Notes: generated by a model not told the origin, from the sequence alone. 64,000 nt of DNA from Ketobacter sp963922875 (GCA_963922875.1 CAWUJH010000004.1:124001-188000), one strand, 5' to 3'. Positions 33,158 to 42,512 are shown, counted from the stretch's first letter. Program-made: numbers and translations.

Positions 33158-33183
33158 AGAAACCTGCCGTAAGGCAGGTTTCT
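33158..33183 (+). terminator. terminator-like hairpin after the SlyD-like gene
   Basis: AGAAACCTGCC (33158-33168), loop GTAA, GGCAGGTTTCT (33173-33183): 11-bp stem. The T-run is short (TTTCT), so efficiency is uncertain. Confidence 0.7.
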
Positions 33184-33244
33184 ATTCCATATTGCTTGAA
33201 GTATAGTAACCCGATCAATAGGTTAACGAGATGTTGGGGTGCTT

Positions 33245-33931
33245 ATGGGGCAAGTGCAAATTCAGCTGGATGGAAGTTGGAAGCAGCACCTTCTAACGGA
33301 ATTCTCTGAGCCCTACATGAAGAGCTTACGGGCATTTCTGTTGCAACAAAAAAAACTGGGTAAGGTAATTTATCCTCAAGGCGCAGAATACTTTCAGGCT
33401 TTCAATTTGACGCCGTTTGAGCAGGTGAAGGTCGTGATATTGGGTCAAGATCCTTATCATGGTCCGAATCAAGCGCATGGCCTCTGTTTTTCGGTACGCA
33501 AAGGCGTCGCCTTTCCTCCCTCCCTACGTAATATTTTTAAAGAAATTCAACAGGATTTGGGGCTTCCAGTTCCTGCTCATGGTTGTCTAACGGCGTGGGC
33601 TGATCAAGGGGTGTTGTTGTTGAACAGCGTACTGACCGTTGAGCAGGCAAAAGCGGCCGCACACCAGGGCAAAGGCTGGGAGCGTTTTACCGATGCGGTG
33701 ATTCGGGAGCTCAATGAAAAAAGGGAGGGAATTGTTTTTATGTTGTGGGGTAGCTACGCCCAGAAAAAAGGGCAAATTATTGACCGTAAGAAACATTGTG
33801 TCTTGCAGGCACCGCACCCTTCGCCTTTATCCGCTCATCGCGGTTTTCTCGGTTGCAGGCACTTTTCTCAGGCCAATAACTATATTTTAAGTCGAGGGCA
33901 AACCCCGATAGATTGGGCAATCCCCGACTAA
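33245..33931 (+). CDS. ung: uracil-DNA glycosylase
   Basis: Removes uracil from DNA to start base-excision repair. The 228-aa family-1 product has VVILGQDPYHGPNQAHGL with catalytic Asp69, FPPSLRNIFKEI, and APHPSPLSAHRGFLGCRHF with the catalytic His. ATG 33245 has GGGGT 6 bases upstream; a GTG two codons earlier (33239) is less likely. Confidence 0.97.
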   Translation: MGQVQIQLDGSWKQHLLTEFSEPYMKSLRAFLLQQKKLGKVIYPQGAEYFQAFNLTPFEQVKVVILGQDPYHGPNQAHGLCFSVRKGVAFPPSLRNIFKEIQQDLGLPVPAHGCLTAWADQGVLLLNSVLTVEQAKAAAHQGKGWERFTDAVIRELNEKREGIVFMLWGSYAQKKGQIIDRKKHCVLQAPHPSPLSAHRGFLGCRHFSQANNYILSRGQTPIDWAIPD

Positions 33932-33958
33932 TGAGCAGTAAACCTTTGGAGCGTGGAT

Positions 33959-35104
33959 ATGGCGGAAGTTAGCTTTGCTACCTTGCCCTGTGGTAATGGT
34001 TTCAAAATTGGCGTGGTTACACTGGATGCCCAAGCTCGCTTGAATGCTCTGAACGAGTCTATGGTGGTGGCTATGTACAGCCAGTTGTGCAGTTGGCGAG
34101 ACGATGCCGATATCGCTGTTGTATGGTTGCAGGGGGCCGGGGAGAAAGCCTTTTGTGCCGGTGGGGATGTGAAAGGGTTGCAGCAACTGATAGTACAGCT
34201 TGGTCCCCAACAGGCGCTAAGTCAGGTTCAGGGATTCTTCGAAAATGAATATCGCCTGGATTATTTGCTGCACAAATTTCCGAAGCCGGTGCTGGTGTGG
34301 GGGCATGGGGTCGTGATGGGTGGAGGGCTTGGCCTATTGGTGGGTGGCAGTCATCGAATCGTGACCGAGAATGCGCGCTTGGCGATGCCTGAGATTACCA
34401 TTGGGTTGTATCCCGATGTGGGAGGAACCTACTTTTTACCTCGAATGCCTGGGAAGACGGGTCTGTTTGCCGGCTTAACGGGGGCTGTTTTTGGGACTGA
34501 CGATGCGTTATTTCTAGGACTGGCGGATTACTGTTTGCCAGCTTCCAGTGCAGAGACCGTACTCTCTTCGTTGCAAGCCCAGCCTTGGTCTATGGATAGA
34601 CACATTAATCACGAGCTGTTAAATCAGCTGATCTCTAGCGCAGTTGTGGAGTCTGGTATTAGCCTCGTCACCGGTGATTTCAGGCGGCACGCGGCAAGCT
34701 TAGAGTCTCATATGCAGGCAAGCTCAATGGCTGAACTTTATCACGATCTAATGGACTGGCAGCCAGATGATCCGTGGCTCGTTAAAGCCTTGGCTACTCT
34801 GCGGATGGGCTCGCCGTTGAGTGCCCATCTAATTTTTGAGCAATTTCAGCGTGGTCAGAAAATGGAACTTGCTCAAGCCTTTCAAACTGAACTTATCATG
34901 TCACTGCAGTGCGCGTTACATCAAGATTTTAGGGAAGGTGTGCGAGCGTTGCTGGTAGATAAAGATCGCCAACCGAAGTGGCAGTTCGCTAGCGTTGTTG
35001 AAGTTCCGGAACATATAGTGAGTGAGCATTTTTTGTCCCCTTGGCCAGAGGGCAGGAATCCCTTGCTTGATTTAATAGATCCTAGCTTTGAAGAAGCGCC
35101 ATAG
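33959..35104 (+). CDS. enoyl-CoA hydratase/isomerase family protein, 3-hydroxyisobutyryl-CoA hydrolase-like
   Basis: 381-aa crotonase-fold protein. GAGEKAFCAGGDVKGL forms the oxyanion-hole segment; GHGVVMGGGLGLLVGGSHRI and AMPEITIGLYPDVGGTYFLPRM (with the expected Glu and Asp) match the HIBYL-CoA hydrolase branch (ECH_2), as does the C-terminal region ending in a PW...NPLLDLI pattern. It would act in valine or branched-chain acyl-CoA breakdown. GGAG lies 7 bases before ATG 33959. It overlaps the convergent HDOD gene by 23 bp. Confidence 0.88.
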   Translation: MAEVSFATLPCGNGFKIGVVTLDAQARLNALNESMVVAMYSQLCSWRDDADIAVVWLQGAGEKAFCAGGDVKGLQQLIVQLGPQQALSQVQGFFENEYRLDYLLHKFPKPVLVWGHGVVMGGGLGLLVGGSHRIVTENARLAMPEITIGLYPDVGGTYFLPRMPGKTGLFAGLTGAVFGTDDALFLGLADYCLPASSAETVLSSLQAQPWSMDRHINHELLNQLISSAVVESGISLVTGDFRRHAASLESHMQASSMAELYHDLMDWQPDDPWLVKALATLRMGSPLSAHLIFEQFQRGQKMELAQAFQTELIMSLQCALHQDFREGVRALLVDKDRQPKWQFASVVEVPEHIVSEHFLSPWPEGRNPLLDLIDPSFEEAP

Positions 35105-35927
35105 CGGCTTCCATCTCGGCGGACAGATCTTCTTCTTCACTATTTTGTGGATCAGGGCTGAGGCCTACCCGTGAGAAAGCCGATATGGTGTTCCAGTCTA
35201 TTTGGCAGAATGGATGATCTGGCTGGTTTGCGTAAGTCTGTAAATTTGCCACCAAAACAATGTCGGCATAGTCCGGTCGGTCTGAGCCTGTATCCCTAGT
35301 AAAGTTAGTGTAATTTTCCGGTACGATCATAAGTTCTTCAGGAAAATCCCAAGATTTTAGAATTCTAGCGCCTATCTGGGGGTGAATTTCAGCGATGACA
35401 TTTTGCAGGGTAATGGGGTCATTAAAACGGTCGAATTCTTCAGCGTACGTTAATATGGGCAAAATGCCGATGTTGTGAATCAGGCCAGCTAGGGTGGCTT
35501 GGTCGGGTTTTAGGCGGGTGTAATGCTTACATATAATATTGGCGATACCCGCCACTTCGGTACTATGGTGCCAGGACTTTCGCATGGTAGAGTCAATTAA
35601 ATCCGAGGTCGCCTGAAACATTTGTTCCATTGCAAGTCCAGTGACCAGGTTTGAAATACAGGTCAACCCCAAACGTGCGATGGCCATTTGCACATCCTGA
35701 ATTTCCCGCGCGCCACGCATGATGGGGCTGTTGGCTACTTTTATAATTCTAGCGGTCATGGCGGCGTCGTTATTGATTACTTTCGCGAGATCTGCCGCCG
35801 AGGCGTCTGGATCTTCAGCGGTTTCTCTTGCTTGCAAGGCAATTTCAGGCAATGTGGGTAATACTAACCGGTCATTGTCTATAAGCTCGACAATTTCCTG
35901 TAACGCAGTTTCAGCGATGCTTGACAT
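35082..35927 (-). CDS. HDOD-domain signalling protein
   Basis: 281 aa made mostly of an HDOD domain (about 12-220), a relative of HD phosphohydrolases lacking full metal ligands: LPTLPEIALQARETAEDPDASAADLAKVINNDAAMTARIIKVANSP and WHHSTEVAGIANII, LIHNIGILPIL. HDOD proteins bind c-di-GMP regulators or act in motility and stress control; the specific role is unknown. Short acidic C-terminal tail. No signal peptide; cytoplasmic. Confidence 0.88.
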   Translation of the reverse strand: MSSIAETALQEIVELIDNDRLVLPTLPEIALQARETAEDPDASAADLAKVINNDAAMTARIIKVANSPIMRGAREIQDVQMAIARLGLTCISNLVTGLAMEQMFQATSDLIDSTMRKSWHHSTEVAGIANIICKHYTRLKPDQATLAGLIHNIGILPILTYAEEFDRFNDPITLQNVIAEIHPQIGARILKSWDFPEELMIVPENYTNFTRDTGSDRPDYADIVLVANLQTYANQPDHPFCQIDWNTISAFSRVGLSPDPQNSEEEDLSAEMEAAMALLQS

Positions 35928-35966
35928 AAAGCACGGGCTCCAGACTCTAATCCGACGTGAATAATA

Positions 35967-36971
35967 CTATTTAGGTATAGCATAATTCAGCGGCAGCAAC
36001 TGGATTTGCCGGTTAGTTTCCTCGTCTATGCGAAGTGGTTCCTGTGCAGAAGTTTCAATTTTTAGGGTAACAAGAGAATCTAAAAAGTTTGTTCCCGCTA
36101 ACGCCACGGCTACTACACCTGCAGTGGTTTCGTTAATGTTTAGTTTATCTCCCAGCTTTATGGGTGGTATTGGTTCGAATCTCAGAGGGTAAGTGCGCAC
36201 TTTGGGTCGCCCCCGATATTGGATCCTGGCAATGATTTCCTGGCCTTTATAGCAGCCTTTTTTAAAGTTAACAGCGTCTATTAAGTCATAATTTAGCTCG
36301 TGAGGTGACCAAAGCTCGGAAGTGGCAGCGGACACCAGTGCAACGCCGCACTGGATCAGATGCAGGCTCCAGGCATTGTTACCACATATAGTAAGTTTCT
36401 CTTGGGTAAGTTTTTCCACAAAAGGTTCTATTTTTGCGGTGGGGACAACGGCTAGCATGCCAATCGGTGTAATCTGCAAAAACAATCCGAGATCCGTGGC
36501 CACTTGAGCATTGGTTGTCGGCGGTTCGGGCAAGAATGCTTGCAGCGAGCGGTTAATAGAATTACCCCCGAATACTGCAATCATGAGGTCATCGCAGGGC
36601 TCAAGGGTTACTTTCGAGAAGATGGCGAATTTATTTAGTTCAGCCATAGTTTGAGCGCGCACGTCAGCCGCTAGCGCGAGGTAGAAGCAATCATTGTCAT
36701 GCCAGGCCAAAAATGAAGACTGTACCCGGCCTTTGACGTTACAATGCGCGCCGAGTGTGGGGTGTCCGTTTTTAATCAACTTGAAATCGCAGGTGAGCTG
36801 CCCCTGGAGAAAGCTGAGCGCGTCATCACCGTAGACTTTAATGACGCTTAACTGACTTGCTAAAGCGCAGTAGTCTTCGGCATTGATTACGGTTTGCGCT
36901 TCCTCAGATACTGCGTTGAGATGGTAGCCCCAAACTGGGTCTTGTTTTAACTGGGAATATTGTGACCACAT
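35967..36971 (-). CDS. ygfZ: folate-binding protein YgfZ
   Basis: 334-aa aminomethyltransferase-like protein that helps build or repair certain Fe-S enzymes using tetrahydrofolate. The diagnostic KGCYKGQEIIAR motif with its conserved Cys is present, as is FLQGQLTCDF near the N-terminus. It is divergent from sdhE, its usual neighbour in gammaproteobacteria. Confidence 0.93.
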   Translation of the reverse strand: MWSQYSQLKQDPVWGYHLNAVSEEAQTVINAEDYCALASQLSVIKVYGDDALSFLQGQLTCDFKLIKNGHPTLGAHCNVKGRVQSSFLAWHDNDCFYLALAADVRAQTMAELNKFAIFSKVTLEPCDDLMIAVFGGNSINRSLQAFLPEPPTTNAQVATDLGLFLQITPIGMLAVVPTAKIEPFVEKLTQEKLTICGNNAWSLHLIQCGVALVSAATSELWSPHELNYDLIDAVNFKKGCYKGQEIIARIQYRGRPKVRTYPLRFEPIPPIKLGDKLNINETTAGVVAVALAGTNFLDSLVTLKIETSAQEPLRIDEETNRQIQLLPLNYAIPK

Positions 36972-37066
36972 ACTGCTTCACTCATGATAATAGACAAAAG
37001 GTAATTATCGAAGCTACTACGGGTGACAAATTGGGTCAATAAACTAAACGAGGGTCTTTTGCGACT

Positions 37067-37342
37067 ATGGCTGATGACACTATAGCTATCGCCGAAAATA
37101 TACGACGCTTGCGCTGGCAATGCCGCCGCGGCATCAAAGAGGTGGAAGTTTTATTAATTCCTTTTTTTGAGCAACAATTTAGCCAGCTCAATGGTCACGA
37201 TCAGTTGTTGTTCGAGAAATTATTATCCCAACATGATGTTGATATGTTTGAGTGGTTTACCCACCGTTCCAAGCCGGATGATCCCGAGTTGGCAGCCATG
37301 GTGGTACGGGTAATGAATCTTGGTCAAGCCCGCAGCGAATGA
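37067..37342 (+). CDS. sdhE: succinate dehydrogenase assembly factor SdhE
   Basis: 91-aa helical protein that promotes FAD attachment to SdhA and FrdA. The signature RRGIKEVEVLL, plus LLFEKLLSQHDVDMFEWF, is intact. Divergent from ygfZ, overlapping the following ygfX by 23 bp. A GAGGG lies 12 bases before the ATG. Confidence 0.92.
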   Translation: MADDTIAIAENIRRLRWQCRRGIKEVEVLLIPFFEQQFSQLNGHDQLLFEKLLSQHDVDMFEWFTHRSKPDDPELAAMVVRVMNLGQARSE

Positions 37343-37748
37343 CTGGCAGATAAGGCTTGTCCCTAGTTGGCGCTGGAGCCTGGTTATTTGTTTGCTTCAT
37401 GCAGCGGTATCTGTGAGCTTGGCTCTAGTAGGAGGGGGGGCGTTTAGCCTTATTCCTTTGGTATTGCTCATAATGCTGTTTAATGTAGCTAAATTTGGGC
37501 TTCTAATGCTGGATCGCTCTGTAGTTAAAATAGAATGGCGCTCTAACCATTGGTATTTGGTCTTAAAAGATCAATCAGTATTAGGCCCATTTACCTTGAC
37601 CCCACGAACTCAGCTGGAACACGGATTTGTGCGTTTGAGTTTGCGTAGCAATAAGGGCAGGGTGCGTCACCAACTTATTACAGGCTCTATGTTAACCCGT
37701 GAAGAGCTACGGCGTTTAAAAGTGTTTTTACGCTGGTGGCCCCATTGA
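37320..37748 (+). CDS. ygfX: YgfX/CptA-type inner-membrane protein
   Basis: 142 aa. Starts in the sdhE reading region with TTG 37320 (CGGG 9 bases upstream), as the small PSWRWSLVICLLHAAVSVSLAL opening is typical. Two hydrophobic helices at about 18-58, then a basic soluble part (about 65-142, VLGPFTLTPRTQLEHGFVRLSL). The sdhE-ygfX pair is conserved (cptB-cptA); E. coli YgfX has been described as a toxin affecting cell shape, which is only a parallel here. Confidence 0.8.
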   Translation: MVKPAANDWQIRLVPSWRWSLVICLLHAAVSVSLALVGGGAFSLIPLVLLIMLFNVAKFGLLMLDRSVVKIEWRSNHWYLVLKDQSVLGPFTLTPRTQLEHGFVRLSLRSNKGRVRHQLITGSMLTREELRRLKVFLRWWPH

Positions 37749-37797
37749 ATCTGTTAGTTTGCTTGGATTGGCCAAACTTCTTTTTATATTGAACAAG

Positions 37798-39417
37798 TTA
37801 AATTGACCACGCCCCTACGGAAAAATTACTCGGTGTTAGTATGGTGTCTTTTGGGTTGGGGAGCAAGTCAGGGTAGTCCAGGGTGAAGTGAAGGCCACGG
37901 CTTTCTTTACGGGCCATGGCACAACGGATGATTAATTCAGAGACCTGAACCAAATTCCTTAATTCAATAAGATCGTTGCTGACTTTAAAGTTGGTGTAAT
38001 ATTCCAGAATTTCTTGTTTTAGTAAATTGATTCGATGGGTTGCTCGTTGTAAGCGTTTATTGGTGCGTACGATGCCGACATAGTCCCACATAAAGCGCCG
38101 TAGTTCATCCCAGTTATGGGAAATGACCACTGCTTCATCTGAATTAGTAACCTGACTTTCATCCCAGTCGGGTATGGTGGGCAAACCGCTGGTAGAGGCT
38201 AAAAGTTTGCCGATATCTTCACTCGCAGAAATAGCAAAAACGATGCATTCCAGCAGTGAGTTACTGGCCATTCGATTGGCACCGTGCAAACCAGTAAAAG
38301 CGGTTTCTCCAATAACATAGAGGCCCGCCACATCGGTGCGGCCTTTCAAGTCGCTGACGACACCGCCGCAGGTGTAGTGGGCGGCTGGAACCACAGGAAT
38401 CGGTTCTTTAGCAATATCAATTCCCAGGCTTTTACAGCGCTCGTACACCGTGGGGAAATGGGTGACCAGAAAGTCCCTCGGCTTATGACTGATGTCGAGA
38501 TACAGGCATTCAACACCAAGACGTTTCATTTCATGGTCAATAGCGCGGGCAACAATATCCCGCGGTGCCAGTTCGCCCATGGTGTGGAAACGTTTCATAA
38601 ACCGTTCGCCGTCGGGGAGTTTTAGATGACCACCTTCCCCCCGAATAGCCTCGGTAATCAAAAATGAGCGGTCGTCTGGGTGATAGAGACAGGTTGGATG
38701 AAATTGATTAAATTCCAGGTTACCTATGCGACAACCTGCCCGCCACGCCATGGCAATTCCGTCGCCGGTAGCCACGTCAGGATTGCTAGTATATAAATAA
38801 GCTTTACTTGATCCTCCTGTTGCCATCATCACGAAGCGGGCTTCATGGACCTCAACTTCACTGGTTTCATTATTGAGGACATAAGCTCCGAATACTCGGT
38901 TTCCCCGCAGGCCCAGCTTTTGGCTCGTAATGAGGTCAATGGCTACTCTTGATTCGAATAAGGCGACATTTTCTAGCTGCTTTACCTTATCGATTAGTGT
39001 GCTGGAAATTGCAAAACCCGTAGCATCCGCAGCATGGATCACGCGGCGGTGGCTATGGCCGCCTTCGCGTGTGAGATGGTATTCCTCTTTTCCATCGGTA
39101 TTTATGTCACGAGTGAAACCGACGCCTTGTTGAATGAGCCAACGTATAGCCGCGGGACCGTTTTCCACGGTGAAGCGCACAGCTTGTTCCGAGCATAGCC
39201 CTGCGCCTGCTTGCAAGGTGTCATTAATGTGGGCTTCTACTGAATCACCTTCATCCAGCACAGCGGCGACTCCCCCCTGAGCGTAAAAGGTATTGGCCGC
39301 CGTTAATGAGCCTTTGCTTAAGATGCCAACTTTGGCAAAGGGTGCAAGGTGGAGCGCGGCGGTCAGGCCGGCGGCTCCGCTGCCAATGATCAATATGTCG
39401 TGAGTGAATCGTGTCAT
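37798..39417 (-). CDS. nadB: L-aspartate oxidase
   Basis: FAD enzyme making iminoaspartate for NAD synthesis. The 539-aa product matches NadB length. FAD fold DILIIGSGAAGLTAALHL at the start, GGVAAVLDEGDSVEAHINDTL, the active-site stretch TREGGHSHRRVIHAADATG, TGGSSKAYLYTSNPD, GLHGANRMASNSLLECIVF. It is divergent from rpoE, the same arrangement as in E. coli and Pseudomonas. Confidence 0.97.
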   Translation of the reverse strand: MTRFTHDILIIGSGAAGLTAALHLAPFAKVGILSKGSLTAANTFYAQGGVAAVLDEGDSVEAHINDTLQAGAGLCSEQAVRFTVENGPAAIRWLIQQGVGFTRDINTDGKEEYHLTREGGHSHRRVIHAADATGFAISSTLIDKVKQLENVALFESRVAIDLITSQKLGLRGNRVFGAYVLNNETSEVEVHEARFVMMATGGSSKAYLYTSNPDVATGDGIAMAWRAGCRIGNLEFNQFHPTCLYHPDDRSFLITEAIRGEGGHLKLPDGERFMKRFHTMGELAPRDIVARAIDHEMKRLGVECLYLDISHKPRDFLVTHFPTVYERCKSLGIDIAKEPIPVVPAAHYTCGGVVSDLKGRTDVAGLYVIGETAFTGLHGANRMASNSLLECIVFAISASEDIGKLLASTSGLPTIPDWDESQVTNSDEAVVISHNWDELRRFMWDYVGIVRTNKRLQRATHRINLLKQEILEYYTNFKVSNDLIELRNLVQVSELIIRCAMARKESRGLHFTLDYPDLLPNPKDTILTPSNFSVGAWSI

Positions 39418-39578
39418 TTAGGCCGTTGGTATCAGGTTACTTCAGTTGGGTTTGGCATTATACTGCGTCTGGAGCTAAGTGCGTATCATAACCTTGCCCG
39501 GCGAGCTTGGGTAATAGTCGGCAGTAAGACAGTAGAAGATTTCGCTGTTAATTTTTGTTACTTAGAACTTAATGGATT

Positions 39579-39606
39579 GGAACTTACAAGGTTTCGAGGG
39601 GTCAGT
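39579..39606 (+). promoter_or_regulatory. sigma-E type promoter of rpoE (autoregulation)
   Basis: GGAACTT (39579-39585), 16-bp spacer, TCAGT (39602-39606). The -35 is ideal, the -10 a partial match to the TCTGA/TCAAA class. A second GAACTT lies at 39565-39570. Start would be about 55 bp before the ATG. sigma-E genes are usually autoregulated, which supports the call. Confidence 0.55.
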
Positions 39607-39665
39607 TAGAGCAGTGGCCCTCGATTCCAGCATTATTGAGGGAAAGTATGGGGAGTTTATGTTAG

Positions 39666-40241
39666 ATGGCTGAGCGTCATCCCGATCAGCTGTTGGTAGA
39701 GCGCGTGCAAAAAGGCGATAAGCGCGCGTTCGATCTTCTGGTAATGAAGTATCAGCACAAGGTGCTAGCAGTAATAAGTCGATTTATTCGTGACCCAGAC
39801 GAAGCGATGGATGTAGCACAGGATGCCTTTGTTAAGGCCTATAAAGCGTTGGGAAGATTCCGCGGTGATAGCGCCTTCTATACTTGGATCTATCGCATCG
39901 CCGTGAACACGGCCAAGAACCATTTAGTGTCTCGTGGCCGTAGGCCACCGGATACGGATGTAGAAATCGAAGACGCTGAGTACTTCAGTGGCGGAGAAGC
40001 GTTGCGAGAGGGGTCTGACCCTGAGCAAGAACTCATTAGAGACCAGCTTGAAGCCGTGGTGTTTCAGGCTTTGAAAGATTTACCGGATGATTTACGAACC
40101 GCGGTGACATTACGTGAATTTGATGGTCTTAGTTATGAGGAGATTGCGGAAGTAATGGATTGTCCCGTAGGCACAGTCCGATCGCGTATCTTTCGTGGCA
40201 GAGAGGCCATCGATAAATGTATTCAGGCAATGCATTCATAA
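39666..40241 (+). CDS. rpoE: extracytoplasmic-function sigma factor RpoE/AlgU
   Basis: Directs transcription in response to misfolded outer-membrane proteins. The 191-aa product is close to AlgU/RpoE: QLLVERVQKGDKRAFDLLVMKYQHKVL (region 2), DEAMDVAQDAFVKAYKAL, GDSAFYTWIYRIAVNTAKNHLVSRGRRPPD and LREFDGLSYEEIAEVMDCPVGTVRSRIFRGREAID (region 4). A stop codon directly precedes the ATG in frame. GGGGAG lies 12 bases upstream. It is followed by rseA, rseB, rseC. Confidence 0.97.
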   Translation: MAERHPDQLLVERVQKGDKRAFDLLVMKYQHKVLAVISRFIRDPDEAMDVAQDAFVKAYKALGRFRGDSAFYTWIYRIAVNTAKNHLVSRGRRPPDTDVEIEDAEYFSGGEALREGSDPEQELIRDQLEAVVFQALKDLPDDLRTAVTLREFDGLSYEEIAEVMDCPVGTVRSRIFRGREAIDKCIQAMHS

Positions 40242-40352
40242 ATAATCGGAATGCTTGTAATCGATGGCTCTGATTGTTGTGACGTGTGGTTTTTGTTGAG
40301 AGTGTTTCTTAAGTGAGTTCGGGTTGGTTGGCGGTGGACACAAGGTATAGCT

Positions 40353-41009
40353 ATGAGTGAAAAAAATATTGAGAGAAGTGCCGAAGGTCTATCGGCTTTG
40401 ATGGATGGTGAGGTTTCTGAGTTTGAATTGCGACGGGTGTTGAGCGAAGTGGCGTCCGACGATGGTTTGGGTGCCACCTGGAACCGTTACCAAGCGGTCA
40501 GCTCGATTATCAAACGTCAGAATGTCGGGTTAGGCGCTCAGTGGCAGTCGCCGAGTCTTGTGGAGCGAGTCCGGGCAGAGATAGCCCAAGAACCCGCCGT
40601 GACTCAGACAAGGGCTTCTGGACTAAAAACCTATTTGAGGCCAGTAGCCAGTGTTGCGGTTGCAGCTTCGGTTTCGGCTATGGTGGTTTTAGGTTGGCAG
40701 AGCTACCAAACGGTGCAGCCTGGAAGCGCTGTGGCTACTTCAGTAAGCACAAATCCTGTTGTTGCTCAGACGGGCTCGACGACTGGGCAGCCATTGATGA
40801 GAGTTTCGCAAGGCACCTCTAACTCTATGCAAGTGCCTTCAGCGGAAATAATACGTTTAGATCCTGCAGCTCAGCAGCGCTTGAACGACTATTTGATGTC
40901 ACATTCCGGAAATGCCGCTTTAAGTACGGCAACGGGGCTCACGCCTTATGTGCATTCTGTGCCAGCTGGGACAGACAGTACGCTAATGAAGGTGAAGGTG
41001 GAGCAGTAA
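40353..41009 (+). CDS. rseA: anti-sigma-E factor RseA/MucA
   Basis: 218-aa single-pass inner-membrane protein. The N-terminal cytoplasmic domain (about 8-70, LSALMDGEVSEFELRRVL, TWNRYQAVSSII) holds RpoE; one helix at about 90-107 (PVASVAVAASVSAMVVLGW); the periplasmic tail binds RseB and is cut by DegS/RseP-type proteases. The C-terminal TLMKVKVEQ differs from the OMP-like degradation tail, so the exact trigger is not clear. AAGG lies 8 bases before the ATG. Called mucA in Pseudomonas. Confidence 0.93.
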   Translation: MSEKNIERSAEGLSALMDGEVSEFELRRVLSEVASDDGLGATWNRYQAVSSIIKRQNVGLGAQWQSPSLVERVRAEIAQEPAVTQTRASGLKTYLRPVASVAVAASVSAMVVLGWQSYQTVQPGSAVATSVSTNPVVAQTGSTTGQPLMRVSQGTSNSMQVPSAEIIRLDPAAQQRLNDYLMSHSGNAALSTATGLTPYVHSVPAGTDSTLMKVKVEQ

Positions 41010-41012
41010 CTT

Positions 41013-41969
41013 ATGGCGCAGTTGAGGAAGCTGGTGACAGTTATGTTGCTGTTCTGGGTTCCCGCCAGTTTCAGTTGGTCCCAAGGACTTGATGAAGCAT
41101 GGTTAAAAAAACTACTTGAGGCATCCCGTCACACAAATTATTCTGGGCATACTGTGGTGTTAAAGGACGGCCGTTTAAGCTCGTTTTCTGTTGTTCATGG
41201 CATTTTTGACGGCGAGGTATGGGAGCGTGTGGTAAGTCTCAGTGGTGGCCGAGGCGAAGTGATTCGCAAAGGCGACGAAGTGATTTGTTTAAGCCCCAGT
41301 CAAACAACCCGTATTGCATCCAGAGCTCAGCTTAGTAAATTAGGCACATTGGAACAGGGTCTGGATAATATCGCTCAATTTTATGAATTCAATGAAGTGA
41401 GTCATGAGCGGGTAGCAAATCGTGATGCTCTGGTTCTTGAAGCGAAACCTCTGGATACTTACCGTTTTGGCTATCGGCTTTGGCTTGATAAGGCAAAAGG
41501 CGTGCTCCTTAAAATGGAGACTTATGGGGCGGATAACTCAGCCTTGGAAACCTTTGAGTACGTTAGTATAGAGTTTGACAAGCCTTTGCAAAAAAGTGAT
41601 TTCGAACCTTCGTCCACTAGTAGACGAAAAGCCGGAGCAATGCCAGAGCAGGCTCAGGTCGGAAGCCTATCACCACCCGGTTGGGCTCCCTCATGGCTAC
41701 CTCCTGGATTTTACAAGGTTCGAGAAGCAGGCTTTATATCAGCAAAGTCAGGCGTCAGCTCGCAATTGTTTACCGACGGTTTGGCCGCGATTACAATTTT
41801 TCATCAACCGCAACAGGATCAGCAGTTTGAGCATGTTCAAACTCTGGGAGCCACCGTCGCCTATGATAAGTTTATGGGTAATGCGCTGGTTACTGTGGTT
41901 GGAGAGGTACCCCAAAGCACTGCGGAGCGAATCGCTGTGAACGTTAAAGCCGTGGCAGTCGGGCCTTAA
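41013..41969 (+). CDS. rseB: periplasmic sigma-E regulator RseB/MucB
   Basis: 318 aa with a signal peptide (about 1-23, VMLLFWVPASFSW). MucB/RseB lipoprotein-fold domains: AWLKKLLEASRHTNYSGHTVVLKDG, NVSLRFGYRL-like segment (DTYRFGYRLWLDKAKGVLLKME), LPPGFYKVREAGF. It binds RseA and shields it from proteolysis. The start is 3 bp after the rseA stop; translation is probably coupled. Confidence 0.94.
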   Translation: MAQLRKLVTVMLLFWVPASFSWSQGLDEAWLKKLLEASRHTNYSGHTVVLKDGRLSSFSVVHGIFDGEVWERVVSLSGGRGEVIRKGDEVICLSPSQTTRIASRAQLSKLGTLEQGLDNIAQFYEFNEVSHERVANRDALVLEAKPLDTYRFGYRLWLDKAKGVLLKMETYGADNSALETFEYVSIEFDKPLQKSDFEPSSTSRRKAGAMPEQAQVGSLSPPGWAPSWLPPGFYKVREAGFISAKSGVSSQLFTDGLAAITIFHQPQQDQQFEHVQTLGATVAYDKFMGNALVTVVGEVPQSTAERIAVNVKAVAVGP

Positions 41970-42050
41970 TTGGTTTAAAGTCTCAATTCGCCTTGAATTA
42001 ATTGCCAATGTTTGGTTTGTGAATCAGTAGCTTGTAATGAGTAGCTTGAA

Positions 42051-42512
42051 ATGATTGAAGAGCAAGGTAAAGTCGTTGCCACTGAAGGGGATCTCGTGTG
42101 GGTTGAAACCTGTCGTCAGTCAGCCTGCGATTCTTGTGCTTCCAAGGCTGGTTGTGGTCATGGTGCCTTGGCAAAGTTAGGGGCTAAAACGGTCCATATG
42201 CAGGCTCTTTGTGAATTCGACGTAGCTGTTGGAGATCAGGTTGTCGTGGGTGTTCCTGAGCAGGTTTTGCTCAGAAGTTCGGTGTTAGCCTATATTATGC
42301 CGCTAGTAACCATGATGTTAGCAGCGTTGTTATCTGAGCATTGGTGGCAGTCTGATCTTGTTTCTGGTTTGGCCGGAGTGCTTGGACTAGCGTTTGGTTT
42401 TCTTTTGCTGCGCTGGCATTTTCAAAAACATCGTCATGATCAGTATTACCAACCTATGGTTTTGCGTAGGGTTTACGCTGAAGCCAGTCATGGGCGAATA
42501 GCAATCCGGTAA
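42051..42512 (+). CDS. rseC: sigma-E regulator RseC/MucC
   Basis: 153-aa inner-membrane protein of the SoxR-reducing family. Cysteines C21, C26, C29 and C35 form the family's C-x4-C-x2-C-x5-C motif, followed by two membrane helices (about 78-95 and 104-121). It modulates the sigma-E response, with unclear mechanism. Last gene of rpoE-rseABC; lepA follows after 75 bp. Confidence 0.92.
   Translation: MIEEQGKVVATEGDLVWVETCRQSACDSCASKAGCGHGALAKLGAKTVHMQALCEFDVAVGDQVVVGVPEQVLLRSSVLAYIMPLVTMMLAALLSEHWWQSDLVSGLAGVLGLAFGFLLLRWHFQKHRHDQYYQPMVLRRVYAEASHGRIAIR

Noticed and set aside
36172..36181. GGTTCGAATC, a tRNA T-arm-like motif
   Set aside because: It lies in the ygfZ coding sequence; no acceptor stem, anticodon arm or matching cloverleaf is visible. 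Similar motifs at about 13502 and 27135 are also in coding sequence.
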